Source of the DNA: UBA6186 sp050012295
GTDB lineage: Bacteria; Pseudomonadota; Gammaproteobacteria; UBA6186; Azoamicaceae
Direction: 5' to 3'
Length of the DNA: 33,956 nt
NCBI GenBank assembly: GCA_050012295.1
Contig: JBEKHL010000013.1
Coordinates: forward strand, 1-33,956
Each line of letters opens with the position of its first letter. Position 1 is the stretch's first letter. Under the pieces are notes generated by a model, which saw only the letters and a list, made by a program, of their open reading frames with translations, searched no databases and was not told where the DNA came from. Shown piece by piece: positions 9,370-15,775 of this stretch. A program made the position numbers and the translations under genes.

Positions 9370-9711
9370 TTAAACTTTATGGTGATTATTCCATATGCGA
9401 TTTTTATTAATTTCTTCTTTTTTTCTAAAAGCTTCTTCTAATGAAAGGTTATATTGATTTGCAAGATCTAGTAAAAATATGAATATATCTGCCATTTCAA
9501 AGCTAATTGCTGTTCTGATTTCATCGGAGATTTCTTCATTACCCCAATTTTTTGTTATAGCCTGTCCAAGTTCCCCAACTTCAGTAAATAAAAAAATAAG
9601 AGCATTTTTTTTATCATCTTTAAAATTACGAATTTTCTTAAGTTTAGTAACATATTGTTGAAAATCGGTTAAAGTTGGATTTTTAGGCAATAAAAGTATA
9701 TTTTCTGTCAT
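9370..9711 (-). CDS. MazG-like nucleotide pyrophosphohydrolase
   Basis: A 113-aa all-alpha NTP pyrophosphatase of the MazG/RS21-C6-like type. The metal-binding helices are visible as FTEVGELGQAI (EVGEL, the ExxE motif) and FEMADIFIFLLDLA (the ExxD motif), followed by SLEEAFRKKEEINKNR, a usual family ending. It has a good Shine-Dalgarno (GGAGA) before the ATG at 9711. Such enzymes hydrolyse damaged or surplus nucleotides. It is transcribed divergently from the radical SAM genes out of a shared, symmetric promoter region (9769-9829). It sits inside the segment bounded by tRNA-Leu fragments, so it is probably accessory. Confidence 0.85.
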   Translation of the reverse strand: MTENILLLPKNPTLTDFQQYVTKLKKIRNFKDDKKNALIFLFTEVGELGQAITKNWGNEEISDEIRTAISFEMADIFIFLLDLANQYNLSLEEAFRKKEEINKNRIWNNHHKV

Positions 9712-9767
9712 AAAAATTTCTCCAAATAGTGAAGTTTTATTATCTTCACTTATTATTGTATTTTACA

Positions 9768-9829
9768 TTAATAGTCAATTAATAATTTTTTTTAATAACT
9801 ATTGACTATTAAATTTTCTAGAGTAGAAT
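9768..9829. promoter_or_regulatory. Symmetric divergent promoter region with 12-bp inverted repeat
   Basis: The arms TTAATAGTCAAT (9768-9779) and ATTGACTATTAA (9801-9812) are a perfect 12-bp inverted repeat, 21 bases apart. Each contains TTGACT, one on each strand. On the plus strand TTGACT (9802-9807) is followed after 16 bases by TAGAAT (9824-9829), a convincing promoter for the radical SAM side. On the minus strand TTGACT (9773-9778) is followed by AT-rich -10 candidates such as TAATAA, toward the MazG-like gene. The symmetry suggests a shared operator or mirrored -35 boxes. Confidence 0.55.
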
Positions 9830-9847
9830 CACCTTAAAAAATTAAGC

Positions 9848-9955
9848 ATGGGTAAAATTCTAAGGAATATAAATTCAATGGATAAATGCAAATCAAGTAA
9901 AAATTCCATTAAAAAGAAACAGAGAATTTTTAAAATTTCTACCATGCACCATTAA
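9848..9955 (+). CDS. Very short basic ORF before the radical SAM pair (candidate precursor or leader peptide)
   Basis: The frame runs from an ATG at 9848 (35 aa) to a TAA at 9953-9955, just 16 bases before the first radical SAM gene. A second in-frame ATG at 9878 has an AAGGA 11 bases upstream and would give a 25-aa peptide beginning MDKCKSSKNS and ending ISTMHH. It is Lys/Ser-rich with one Cys and two C-terminal His. Its position, behind the promoter and before a pair of RRE-containing radical SAM proteins, is where RiPP precursors such as PqqA lie. No known precursor motif is recognised. It could also be a random frame in an AT-rich leader. Confidence 0.35.
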   Translation: MGKILRNINSMDKCKSSKNSIKKKQRIFKISTMHH

Positions 9956-9971
9956 ACATAACATTAATAGT

Positions 9972-11261
9972 ATGAGATATATCGTTAGGGATGAATTCTT
10001 TGGTGGTATTGCGTATGATCGTGTAGAACGTGATTATCTTCATTTAGATCCTTTAGCTATGCGAATTATCAAGAAACCAACAGTTCCTCTTTCAGCAGAT
10101 GAACAGTTGGTTTTTGATACTGATAACAAAGAAGTATCTATGATTTTTTCTGAATTAAATAGCTTAGGATTAATTGAAAGTGTTTGTTTTTTTAACAATA
10201 AAATTAAGTCTGGCATGTTATCAGCACCAATTAGAATATTTTTAGAGATTACTTATAAATGTCCAGAAAAATGTTTACATTGTTATACTAACTCTGGGAA
10301 AAAAAGAACAAACGAATTAAATCTGGAAGAAAAATTTTCTATTATAGATCAAATGTGCAATATGGGATGTTTTCGTTTATCAATTGCTGGGGGAGAACCA
10401 CTTGTTGATCGTGATTTTTTCCCGGTAGTTGAAAGAGCTTTAGCAAATAATATTGATATTTCTTTTTCTACTAGTGGAACCCCAATAACTGAACGACTTG
10501 CTAAGCAAATTGCAGAACTAGATATTCGTACTGTCAATATTAGTTTAGATGGTTGGGATGAAGCTTCTTATGAGCAAGTACGCGGAAGTGGCAGATTTAA
10601 GTATATGGTTCGAGGTATAAAAAATTTACGTAAATATTATTCAAATAAAATTGCGGCTAAATGTACGTTGATGACGACAAACATTAAACATCTAGACAGA
10701 ATTATAAAGATGGCAGAAGATTTAGAATTTGACGTTGTTAAATTTGATTGTATACGTCCATCTGGTCGTGCGAAACAAACAACCACATTACTCCCAACAC
10801 CAAATGAATATTTAGAATCTATAAAAATGCTAGCAAATATCTATAATTGTAATGCAAGTAAAATAAAAATAGTTTTACCATTAAATCCATATCAAAAAGT
10901 TACCAAAGACACACCGAGCACTATTGATGATTTAGGATTTGGTTGTTATGCAGGTAAAGAAAGTTTTTGTATTACCGCAGAAGGAAATATTCAGCCATGT
11001 ACAAGTTTTGGTGCAAATATGTATATAGATGGAAATGTACGAGAATGTAAATTGTTAGATGTTTGGATGTCTGGAGCTTCTATGAAATTATTTAGGGGGT
11101 TAAAAGGTAGTGACACCTGCCATAATTGTCCTTCTTATAAAGGATGTAGTGGTGGTTGTCATTTAAGATCATTCTCGTGTTATGGTGATGTTAATGCAAT
11201 AGATCCTTATTGTTACGAAAGAAAAAGTATTTCTATACCACAATTAGGTGTCTCAGTATAA
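9972..11261 (+). CDS. RRE-radical SAM-SPASM protein (peptide- or cofactor-maturase-like)
   Basis: A 429-aa radical SAM enzyme. Residues 1-75 look like a PqqD-type RiPP recognition element (RRE): it opens RDEFFGGIAYDR and continues DYLHLD. The radical SAM core carries the 4Fe-4S site C97-x3-C101-x2-C104 (CPEKCLHC) and the GGEP motif at 140-143. The C-terminal domain is a full SPASM: C325, C343, then C383-x2-C386-x5-C392-x3-C396 and a final C414, enough for two auxiliary clusters. This layout is typical of PqqE/MftC-like enzymes that modify peptides. The ATG at 9972 has a weak ribosome site. The next gene starts 2 bases after the stop and is a paralog, so the two form one unit. The exact family and substrate are not recognised. 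Confidence 0.82.
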   Translation: MRYIVRDEFFGGIAYDRVERDYLHLDPLAMRIIKKPTVPLSADEQLVFDTDNKEVSMIFSELNSLGLIESVCFFNNKIKSGMLSAPIRIFLEITYKCPEKCLHCYTNSGKKRTNELNLEEKFSIIDQMCNMGCFRLSIAGGEPLVDRDFFPVVERALANNIDISFSTSGTPITERLAKQIAELDIRTVNISLDGWDEASYEQVRGSGRFKYMVRGIKNLRKYYSNKIAAKCTLMTTNIKHLDRIIKMAEDLEFDVVKFDCIRPSGRAKQTTTLLPTPNEYLESIKMLANIYNCNASKIKIVLPLNPYQKVTKDTPSTIDDLGFGCYAGKESFCITAEGNIQPCTSFGANMYIDGNVRECKLLDVWMSGASMKLFRGLKGSDTCHNCPSYKGCSGGCHLRSFSCYGDVNAIDPYCYERKSISIPQLGVSV

Positions 11262-11263
11262 AA

Positions 11264-12451
11264 ATGAAGCTTTATTTAAGAAAAGAATTTTTTGGTTCAA
11301 TTATATATAATCCAAGTAATGCTAAGTATTTTAATTTAGATTTTAATCAAACTAATAGTTTAATTAATTTTTTTAATAATGAAAACCAAATTTCCGAACA
11401 AACAATTAAAGGAGAAACTCTTTTTACATTGATTGTTGGGAATAAATTAAATCAAAAATCTCTTTACTCATTAAAATATATTCATAATAATCAGCATATC
11501 CAGTGCCAAAATAAGTTATCTGTTCCATTAAAAGTGTTTTTTAATATTACAAAAAAGTGTAATTTATTTTGTAAACATTGTTATAACGATTCTGGACATG
11601 TTTATTCACCAGAATTGCCTTTAATAGATATTATAAAAACACTTAAAGAACTTGAGGTTAGAGGAATATTTAAAATAACAATAGCTGGTGGAGAACCTTT
11701 GTTTCATCGTAATTTTGATGAGATAATAGATTATTTATCTAATACGGATCTGGCGGTTTCTCTTATAACAAATGGTATTTGTATTTCGGAAAACCGAGCA
11801 AAATTTCTGAGTAAAAATTTAAATGTACGCTCAATAACCATATCTTTAGATGGTGCCTCTTCTAAAGATAATGATATAGTTAGAGGTGAAAAAACATTTA
11901 ATAGAATTATTAGAGGAATAAAAAATCTTAAAAAATATTATGATCGTTCGCTTGCGGTTAGAATTACTATTATGCGTTCAAACATAGATACCATAAAAGA
12001 TTTTCCGTCTTTAGTAGCTAAATTTGGAGTTAACGAAATTAAAGTTAACTCAATAAATGCATATGGTAGAGCAAAATGCGCCCCAGAACTTTTTATTACC
12101 ACAGAAGAATATAATATTGCTTGTAAACAATTGCTTGATAGTTCTGTTGGCCACAATATTAGTATTGAAGTTCCAGCATATAAATACAGGCGCGATCATA
12201 ATGGTGAAATTGGTCTTTGCAAATCTGGAGAAGAAACTTTCGAAATAGACAGTGATGGCTCAGTTTTCCCGTGTTCTTTTTCTTTTGGTAATTTTTTATC
12301 AGGTAATATTTGCCATGATACTTTTGATGATATTTTGTATAATCTTCAATTGCATAATATTAATAATACTCAGTGCTATCAGTGTAAAGGGCGTGGTGGT
12401 GTAAAAGAAAAAATCTTTGGTACAGTTCCATTACTAGTACATTGTCCATGA
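11264..12451 (+). CDS. Second RRE-radical SAM protein with truncated SPASM domain
   Basis: A 395-aa paralog of the preceding gene, starting at the ATG at 11264, where the sequence RKEFFGSIIYN aligns with the upstream protein. It has an RRE-like N-terminus (about 1-75), the radical SAM site C99-x3-C103-x2-C106 (CNLFCKHC) and GGEP. The SPASM begins normally (GLCKSGEETF, then FPCSF) but stops after C371-x2-C374. The expected following Cx5Cx3C...C is absent. The last 15 or so residues are the antisense of an HGGxSTG-type ORF, so the 3' end was replaced by recombination near 12395-12410. It may be inactive, or may act as a partner lacking one auxiliary cluster. Confidence 0.78.
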   Translation: MKLYLRKEFFGSIIYNPSNAKYFNLDFNQTNSLINFFNNENQISEQTIKGETLFTLIVGNKLNQKSLYSLKYIHNNQHIQCQNKLSVPLKVFFNITKKCNLFCKHCYNDSGHVYSPELPLIDIIKTLKELEVRGIFKITIAGGEPLFHRNFDEIIDYLSNTDLAVSLITNGICISENRAKFLSKNLNVRSITISLDGASSKDNDIVRGEKTFNRIIRGIKNLKKYYDRSLAVRITIMRSNIDTIKDFPSLVAKFGVNEIKVNSINAYGRAKCAPELFITTEEYNIACKQLLDSSVGHNISIEVPAYKYRRDHNGEIGLCKSGEETFEIDSDGSVFPCSFSFGNFLSGNICHDTFDDILYNLQLHNINNTQCYQCKGRGGVKEKIFGTVPLLVHCP

Positions 12452-12669
12452 CAATATCTTTTTTTAAACCGTACAGCTAGTGATTTACATAATAAACCAG
12501 AACGAGTTTTAGTCCCACATTTAGGAGCATTATTTTCTGTTTCAGCAATTTTATGTACTTCAGAATCAAGCCTGTTGATATAGGCCTGTGCTTCTAGCAT
12601 AGATTTTACTTTTGCCGAGGGAGAGACTCGAACTCTCATGATGTTACCATCAACGGATTTTGAGTCCAT
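12379..12669 (-). pseudogene. Degenerate HGGxSTG-type ORF that begins in a tRNA-Leu fragment
   Basis: An open frame of about 96 codons from the ATG at 12669 (a GTG lies at 12678). The first 20 or so codons are simply the tRNA-Leu 3' fragment read through (MDSKSVDGNIMRVRVSPSAK). The middle has KCGTKTRSGLLCKSLAV and then CHGQCTSNGT, a decayed form of the CGAKTRSG...HGGxSTGP signature of small HGGxSTG proteins often found on mobile DNA. The end diverges. It overlaps the 3' end of the radical SAM gene on the other strand. Copy C of the promoter-like repeat lies directly upstream, so it may still be transcribed. It is probably a chimera and not a functional gene. Confidence 0.5.
12613..12667 (-). 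repeat. tRNA-Leu 3'-end fragment 2 (att-like direct repeat)
   Basis: These 55 bases are identical to the 3' part of tRNA-Leu (14836-14890): acceptor 3' strand, T arm, variable arm and 3' half of the anticodon arm, including the CAA anticodon. The match stops at 12667, where copy C of the promoter-like repeat begins. Without the D arm and 5' acceptor strand it cannot be a tRNA. It is longer than fragment 1 and shares the leftward TTTTACTT flank with it. Confidence 0.88.
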
Positions 12670-12716
12670 GCTATACACAAATGTACTTAAAGATACTGTA
12701 TATAAATCAATAGGTT
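12668..12716 (-). repeat. Promoter-like repeat, copy C
   Basis: Matches copy B through TTGATTTATATA, AGTATCTTTAAGTACATTTG and GTATAGCATG on the minus strand, but has GTAACC where copies A and B have TTGACC, so the -35 box looks weakened. It joins tRNA-Leu fragment 2 exactly at the ATG that in copy B starts rdgB. Confidence 0.6.
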
Positions 12717-12747
12717 ACGTTCTAAAAAAGGTTCGTTATAATTAAAA

Positions 12748-12933
12748 ACCGATACCATAACTGACACCATTTGGCTTACTCAAGTACAATTAGCAGAACT
12801 GTTTGATGTTCAAAAAGCAGCCATCTCTAAACACGTTAAGAATATTTTTGAAACTGGAGAGCTTGAATATAAGTCAACTGTTTCCAAAATGGAAACAGTT
12901 CAAAAAGAAGGAAAATTGGTTTGGTATGTTTAG
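12748..12933 (+). pseudogene. Remnant of a RhuM-family (virulence/phage-type) gene
   Basis: An unannotatable 61-codon frame with no start codon (a TAA lies at 12739-12741), ending at TAG 12931-12933. It translates to a clear piece of the RhuM N-terminal region: DTIWLTQVQLAELFDVQKA, ISKHVKNIFETGELEYKSTVSK and VQKEGKLVWYV. These match the family pattern of a WLTQxQxAELF motif followed by a helix-turn-helix-like segment. RhuM genes are typical of genomic islands and phage-like loci. Over 250 residues of the usual protein are missing. A 10-bp perfect inverted repeat (12876-12885 and 12891-12900) lies inside. Confidence 0.8.
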
Positions 12934-13083
12934 TTTTAAGTAAATAAATATTGTTATAAAATGCTTACTTACTTGGGTTAATTTTAGCGACTATTACGGA
13001 TAAAATAATTTATTGAACGTATTAAGCAATATCTATATTATTATATTTTTTATACAAACTAAAAAGCAAGGAAGTATTATAAC

Positions 13084-14178
13084 ATGAAAGAAATGGAACA
13101 GTATATTGAATATATTAAAGCATTAAGAATTAGTAATCCTAAACTAAAACAAATAAGACAAATGGCATTGTTTGATTTAAAATTAGCAGGGTTTAAGCCT
13201 TCTAAAGAAAGATTAGAACAATTAATAGAAACTTATAGAGATGTTTATAATGCTTTGCTTAATCATTCTATTACTGTTGTTGTAGATTTTAGTACAGTAG
13301 TTGGGCATGTTTATATAAAAGGATTGCCAATGTATAAAGAAGAATCTAATTCATTTGAAGTACAGAATTTAGGATTTTATCCTGATGGATATAATGCTTT
13401 ATATGGCGTAGGACACCTTAAATATGAAACTGAAAGAGAAAAAAAAGAAAAATTTAAAATTTCTAAAATAATTGAATTATCTCAGGAACAGTGGGAAAAA
13501 TTAGGCCATTGGGTTGCTAATTTTATAGCTAGCGATAAAGTATATTCTGTTATAGCTCATGTTATTTCTTCTGAAGATGTACAGCATTGTGCTAAATTTG
13601 TAGATAGTGCTCTTAAAGCTATGGGTTATGTTAATGGATTAATGGGAGTGTTTTCATATAATAAAATGTCAAAAGTACCAAGCAATATTTATTCTGTAAT
13701 ATTTTCTCAATTACCACTATCTTCTAAAAAAAGAGCAATAGCGCAATGCTCAGCAGCTCAAGAGTCTACTTATGCTGAGTGTGAAAAACGAGTTGAAGAT
13801 CAGATTGAAATATTGGAAGATAATCGTAAATTAGGAAAAAAGAAATTTATTAATAATGCTATTGAAATGTTATTTGATATAGCAAATTCTTTAAAAGAAT
13901 TAATAACTGAAGAACCAAACCCTGAAATGGTTGAGGGTGCTGCTGAAGGAATAGTTATTGGAATGGAAATGCAAAATAATGTAAATGCTATGTTAGGTTT
14001 ACCAAAACAATATCCACTCATACCACCTAGTGCGTCAGTTTACGCTGAAGCAAAAAAAATGATGGCTTATTCAAATATGGTAGTAAATATGGCTTCTCAG
14101 GTAGCAGAACAATTTGAAACAACGAAACAAAATTTTCGAGATTCCAATAAATATACAAAGCCATCACCTTTTTGTTAA
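13084..14178 (+). CDS. Uncharacterised protein with possible permuted papain-like (NlpC/P60-type) domain
   Basis: A 364-aa protein with no family I can name. Residues 60-185 follow the pattern of permuted papain-like/LRAT-type proteins: a beta strand with GHVYI (His75), then LGFYPDGYNALYGVGHL (97-112), a KISKIIELSQEQWEKL segment (128-140), and HCAKFVDSALKAMGY (168-182). There Cys169 falls where the usual NCxxFV nucleophile lies, with His in place of Asn. This is pattern inference, not a database match. Residues 200-364 are mostly helical, with no signal peptide or clear membrane helix. It has a good Shine-Dalgarno (AAGGAAG) and a terminator behind it, so it looks alive. It is probably accessory, possibly an effector, inside the tRNA-Leu-bounded region. 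Confidence 0.6.
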   Translation: MKEMEQYIEYIKALRISNPKLKQIRQMALFDLKLAGFKPSKERLEQLIETYRDVYNALLNHSITVVVDFSTVVGHVYIKGLPMYKEESNSFEVQNLGFYPDGYNALYGVGHLKYETEREKKEKFKISKIIELSQEQWEKLGHWVANFIASDKVYSVIAHVISSEDVQHCAKFVDSALKAMGYVNGLMGVFSYNKMSKVPSNIYSVIFSQLPLSSKKRAIAQCSAAQESTYAECEKRVEDQIEILEDNRKLGKKKFINNAIEMLFDIANSLKELITEEPNPEMVEGAAEGIVIGMEMQNNVNAMLGLPKQYPLIPPSASVYAEAKKMMAYSNMVVNMASQVAEQFETTKQNFRDSNKYTKPSPFC

Positions 14179-14257
14179 AATTTATTTTTAGTAGTTTTGC
14201 TTTTAATCATTAAAATATGAAAAATTAAAAAATCTTATGCTGCGTATGATACATATA

Positions 14258-14303
14258 AACCTCACAATTTATAAGTAAAGGTGTTATATTGTGAGGTTTT
14301 TTT
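14258..14303 (+). terminator. Rho-independent terminator
   Basis: The perfect 11-bp stem AACCTCACAAT (14258-14268) / ATTGTGAGGTT (14288-14298) has a 19-base loop and runs into a T tract to 14303. It lies 80 bases after the 364-aa gene and should end its transcript. Confidence 0.85.
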
Positions 14304-14413
14304 ACAAGTAAATCCCATAACAGTAGGGTAGAGCATATTTGATAGTCTTAATTATAAAAACTACAAGTAGTTATTTGGATGGTTTTGTGTTTGCGGCATT
14401 TTTAGTTACTGCA

Positions 14414-14803
14414 TTATTCAATTGGACTACATAATTCCACAAGAACACCATTCAAGTCTCGAACGCAAGCAGTCCATTGTCCCCAATGAGTTTTTGCAGG
14501 TTCTTTTATAGGAGTAGCTCCAGACGCAACAGCTTTTTGGAATGCAGTATTAACATCATCTGTTATAAATGCTATTTCAATACCAGCAGGCAAATTATTT
14601 GGGTGATTTTTCAAAAAAGGAATGCCTTGTGTTTCTACATAGTTTTCCATGCAAAAGGATAATGTGGTGGAAGATCCGGTATCTAACTCTCCGTACAATT
14701 TGCTTTCTGCTATAAATTTGGTTTTAAAGCCAAAAGCTCTTTCATAAAAGGCTAAGGTATCTTCTAAATTCGATACGAATATTATTGTATACCCGAATTT
14801 CAT
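14414..14803 (-). CDS. VOC-family (glyoxalase/bleomycin-resistance-like) protein
   Basis: A 129-aa single-domain-length VOC protein with two beta-alpha-beta-beta-beta modules. It opens with the usual KFGYTIIFVSNLEDTLAFYERAFGFK and has GIEIAFITDDVNTAFQKAVASGA in the second half, ending in WTACVRDLNGVLVELC. The glutamate in VELC is the usual metal ligand of the second module. Members bind metal or small ligands (glyoxalase, dioxygenase, antibiotic binding); the substrate cannot be told here. AGGA lies upstream of the ATG at 14803. It lies just downstream of tRNA-Leu on the same strand, where newly integrated genes usually sit. Confidence 0.85.
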   Translation of the reverse strand: MKFGYTIIFVSNLEDTLAFYERAFGFKTKFIAESKLYGELDTGSSTTLSFCMENYVETQGIPFLKNHPNNLPAGIEIAFITDDVNTAFQKAVASGATPIKEPAKTHWGQWTACVRDLNGVLVELCSPIE

Positions 14804-14835
14804 TTTAATATTCCTAATAATGTTGCTGTTTTTGA

Positions 14836-14918
14836 TGCCGAGGGAGAGACTCGAACTCTCATGATGTTACCATCAACGGATTTTGAGTCCGCCGCGTCTG
14901 CCATTCCACCACCCCGGC
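14836..14918 (-). tRNA. tRNA-Leu (anticodon CAA)
   Basis: A complete class II tRNA of 83 bases. The acceptor GCCGGGG pairs with CCTCGGC (one G-T), discriminator A. The anticodon stem GCGGA/TCCGT encloses the loop CTCAAAA, anticodon CAA. The long variable arm is TGATG-GTAA-CATCA, and the T arm is GAGAG-TTCGAGT-CTCTC. CCA is not encoded. Its 3' part is duplicated at 12613-12667 and 9283-9320, both on the downstream side, which marks this tRNA as an integration target. Confidence 0.96.
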
Positions 14919-15109
14919 TTATATTAATATTGAAAAATATTTTATTAGGATTTGGGGTGATTGTAAATTTTATTTAAGCTAATCTTTTTTGTAGTTTAAT
15001 AATATTGCTACAACCTATATGGAAAGTATTCAAATTTATTATAACCAAGGTCAAACTTAAATATTGACAAATTGAGTATAGTTGCTAAGTTGGTTTGATA
15101 AATATGCTG

Positions 15110-15130
15110 TATAATTATTGTATACAATAA
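15110..15130 (+). promoter_or_regulatory. -10 box with overlapping 16-bp perfect palindrome (putative operator)
   Basis: TATAAT at 15110-15115 is a consensus -10 box, with only a poor -35. It is overlapped by the perfect palindrome TTATTGTATACAATAA at 15115-15130, which covers the expected transcription start. This placement suits a dimeric repressor. The regulated gene starts at 15159 behind GGAG. Confidence 0.5.
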
Positions 15131-15158
15131 AAATAATTAATTTAACTGGAGACTTTAC

Positions 15159-15758
15159 ATGTATTCTGAAAAAGGTAAGCAACAAGATAAAGAAAAAGAC
15201 AAGAAAGAGGAAATTAGTCCTAGTTCGATATGCCAAGCTCGTGCACGACGTGTTTATCACCAAAGTGGTTGTTTTACTTTAGATCTAAAAAGTATTCCAA
15301 AAGTTGAAAAACATAGTGATGACGAAAGCCCAAAATTTGCTAAAAAAGCTGGCCAGAAAGTTAAATTTGAGGATGCTTTAGTGGACCACCAAACAAAAAT
15401 TTTAGACGATGACTCGGATCATTGTAGTGAATTTTCCGGACAAGATATTGATAAAAAAGATAGACCTTATTCAGCAGTAGGAACGCGCAAATCTACACCT
15501 CATTCTAGCGTTAATTGTGCTGGTTCTTCTAGTGCTTATTCTAGTGCTAGAAAAACTACCGAACTTGTTGATGATCAGATCGTTGCAGAAACAATACTCG
15601 ACGAACCAAAAGCTGAACAAAAAGTTGAACAGCATGATGTTACAGAAACAACAAAGATCACAGAAGGTTCAGATGATGATTCGGAACATTGCAGTGAATT
15701 TTCTGGTCAAGATACTGAATTTGATAAAAAAGCTAGAAGCAATAAATTGCTTATGTAA
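15159..15758 (+). CDS. Disordered acidic/polar protein with duplicated 14-residue motif
   Basis: A 199-aa protein of no recognised family. It is rich in Lys, Asp, Glu, Ser and Gln, has no hydrophobic core, signal peptide or membrane helix, and is probably disordered. The motif DDDSDHCSEFSGQD at residues 83-96 returns as DDDSEHCSEFSGQD at 172-185. At DNA level the copies (15405-15446 and 15672-15713) differ by five synonymous changes and one Asp/Glu change, so protein sequence appears to be selected. The start at 15159 has GGAG upstream and a palindrome over the promoter. It could be a secreted effector or a protein-binding scaffold; this is conjecture. It converges on trxB. Confidence 0.7.
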   Translation: MYSEKGKQQDKEKDKKEEISPSSICQARARRVYHQSGCFTLDLKSIPKVEKHSDDESPKFAKKAGQKVKFEDALVDHQTKILDDDSDHCSEFSGQDIDKKDRPYSAVGTRKSTPHSSVNCAGSSSAYSSARKTTELVDDQIVAETILDEPKAEQKVEQHDVTETTKITEGSDDDSEHCSEFSGQDTEFDKKARSNKLLM

Positions 15759-15775
15759 GTTGCATTTAGTATATA

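Noticed and set aside
12876..12900. 10-bp inverted repeat AACTGTTTCC / GGAAACAGTT as a terminator or operator
   Set aside because: It sits within the RhuM remnant where it encodes family-like residues, and has no T tract or promoter next to it.
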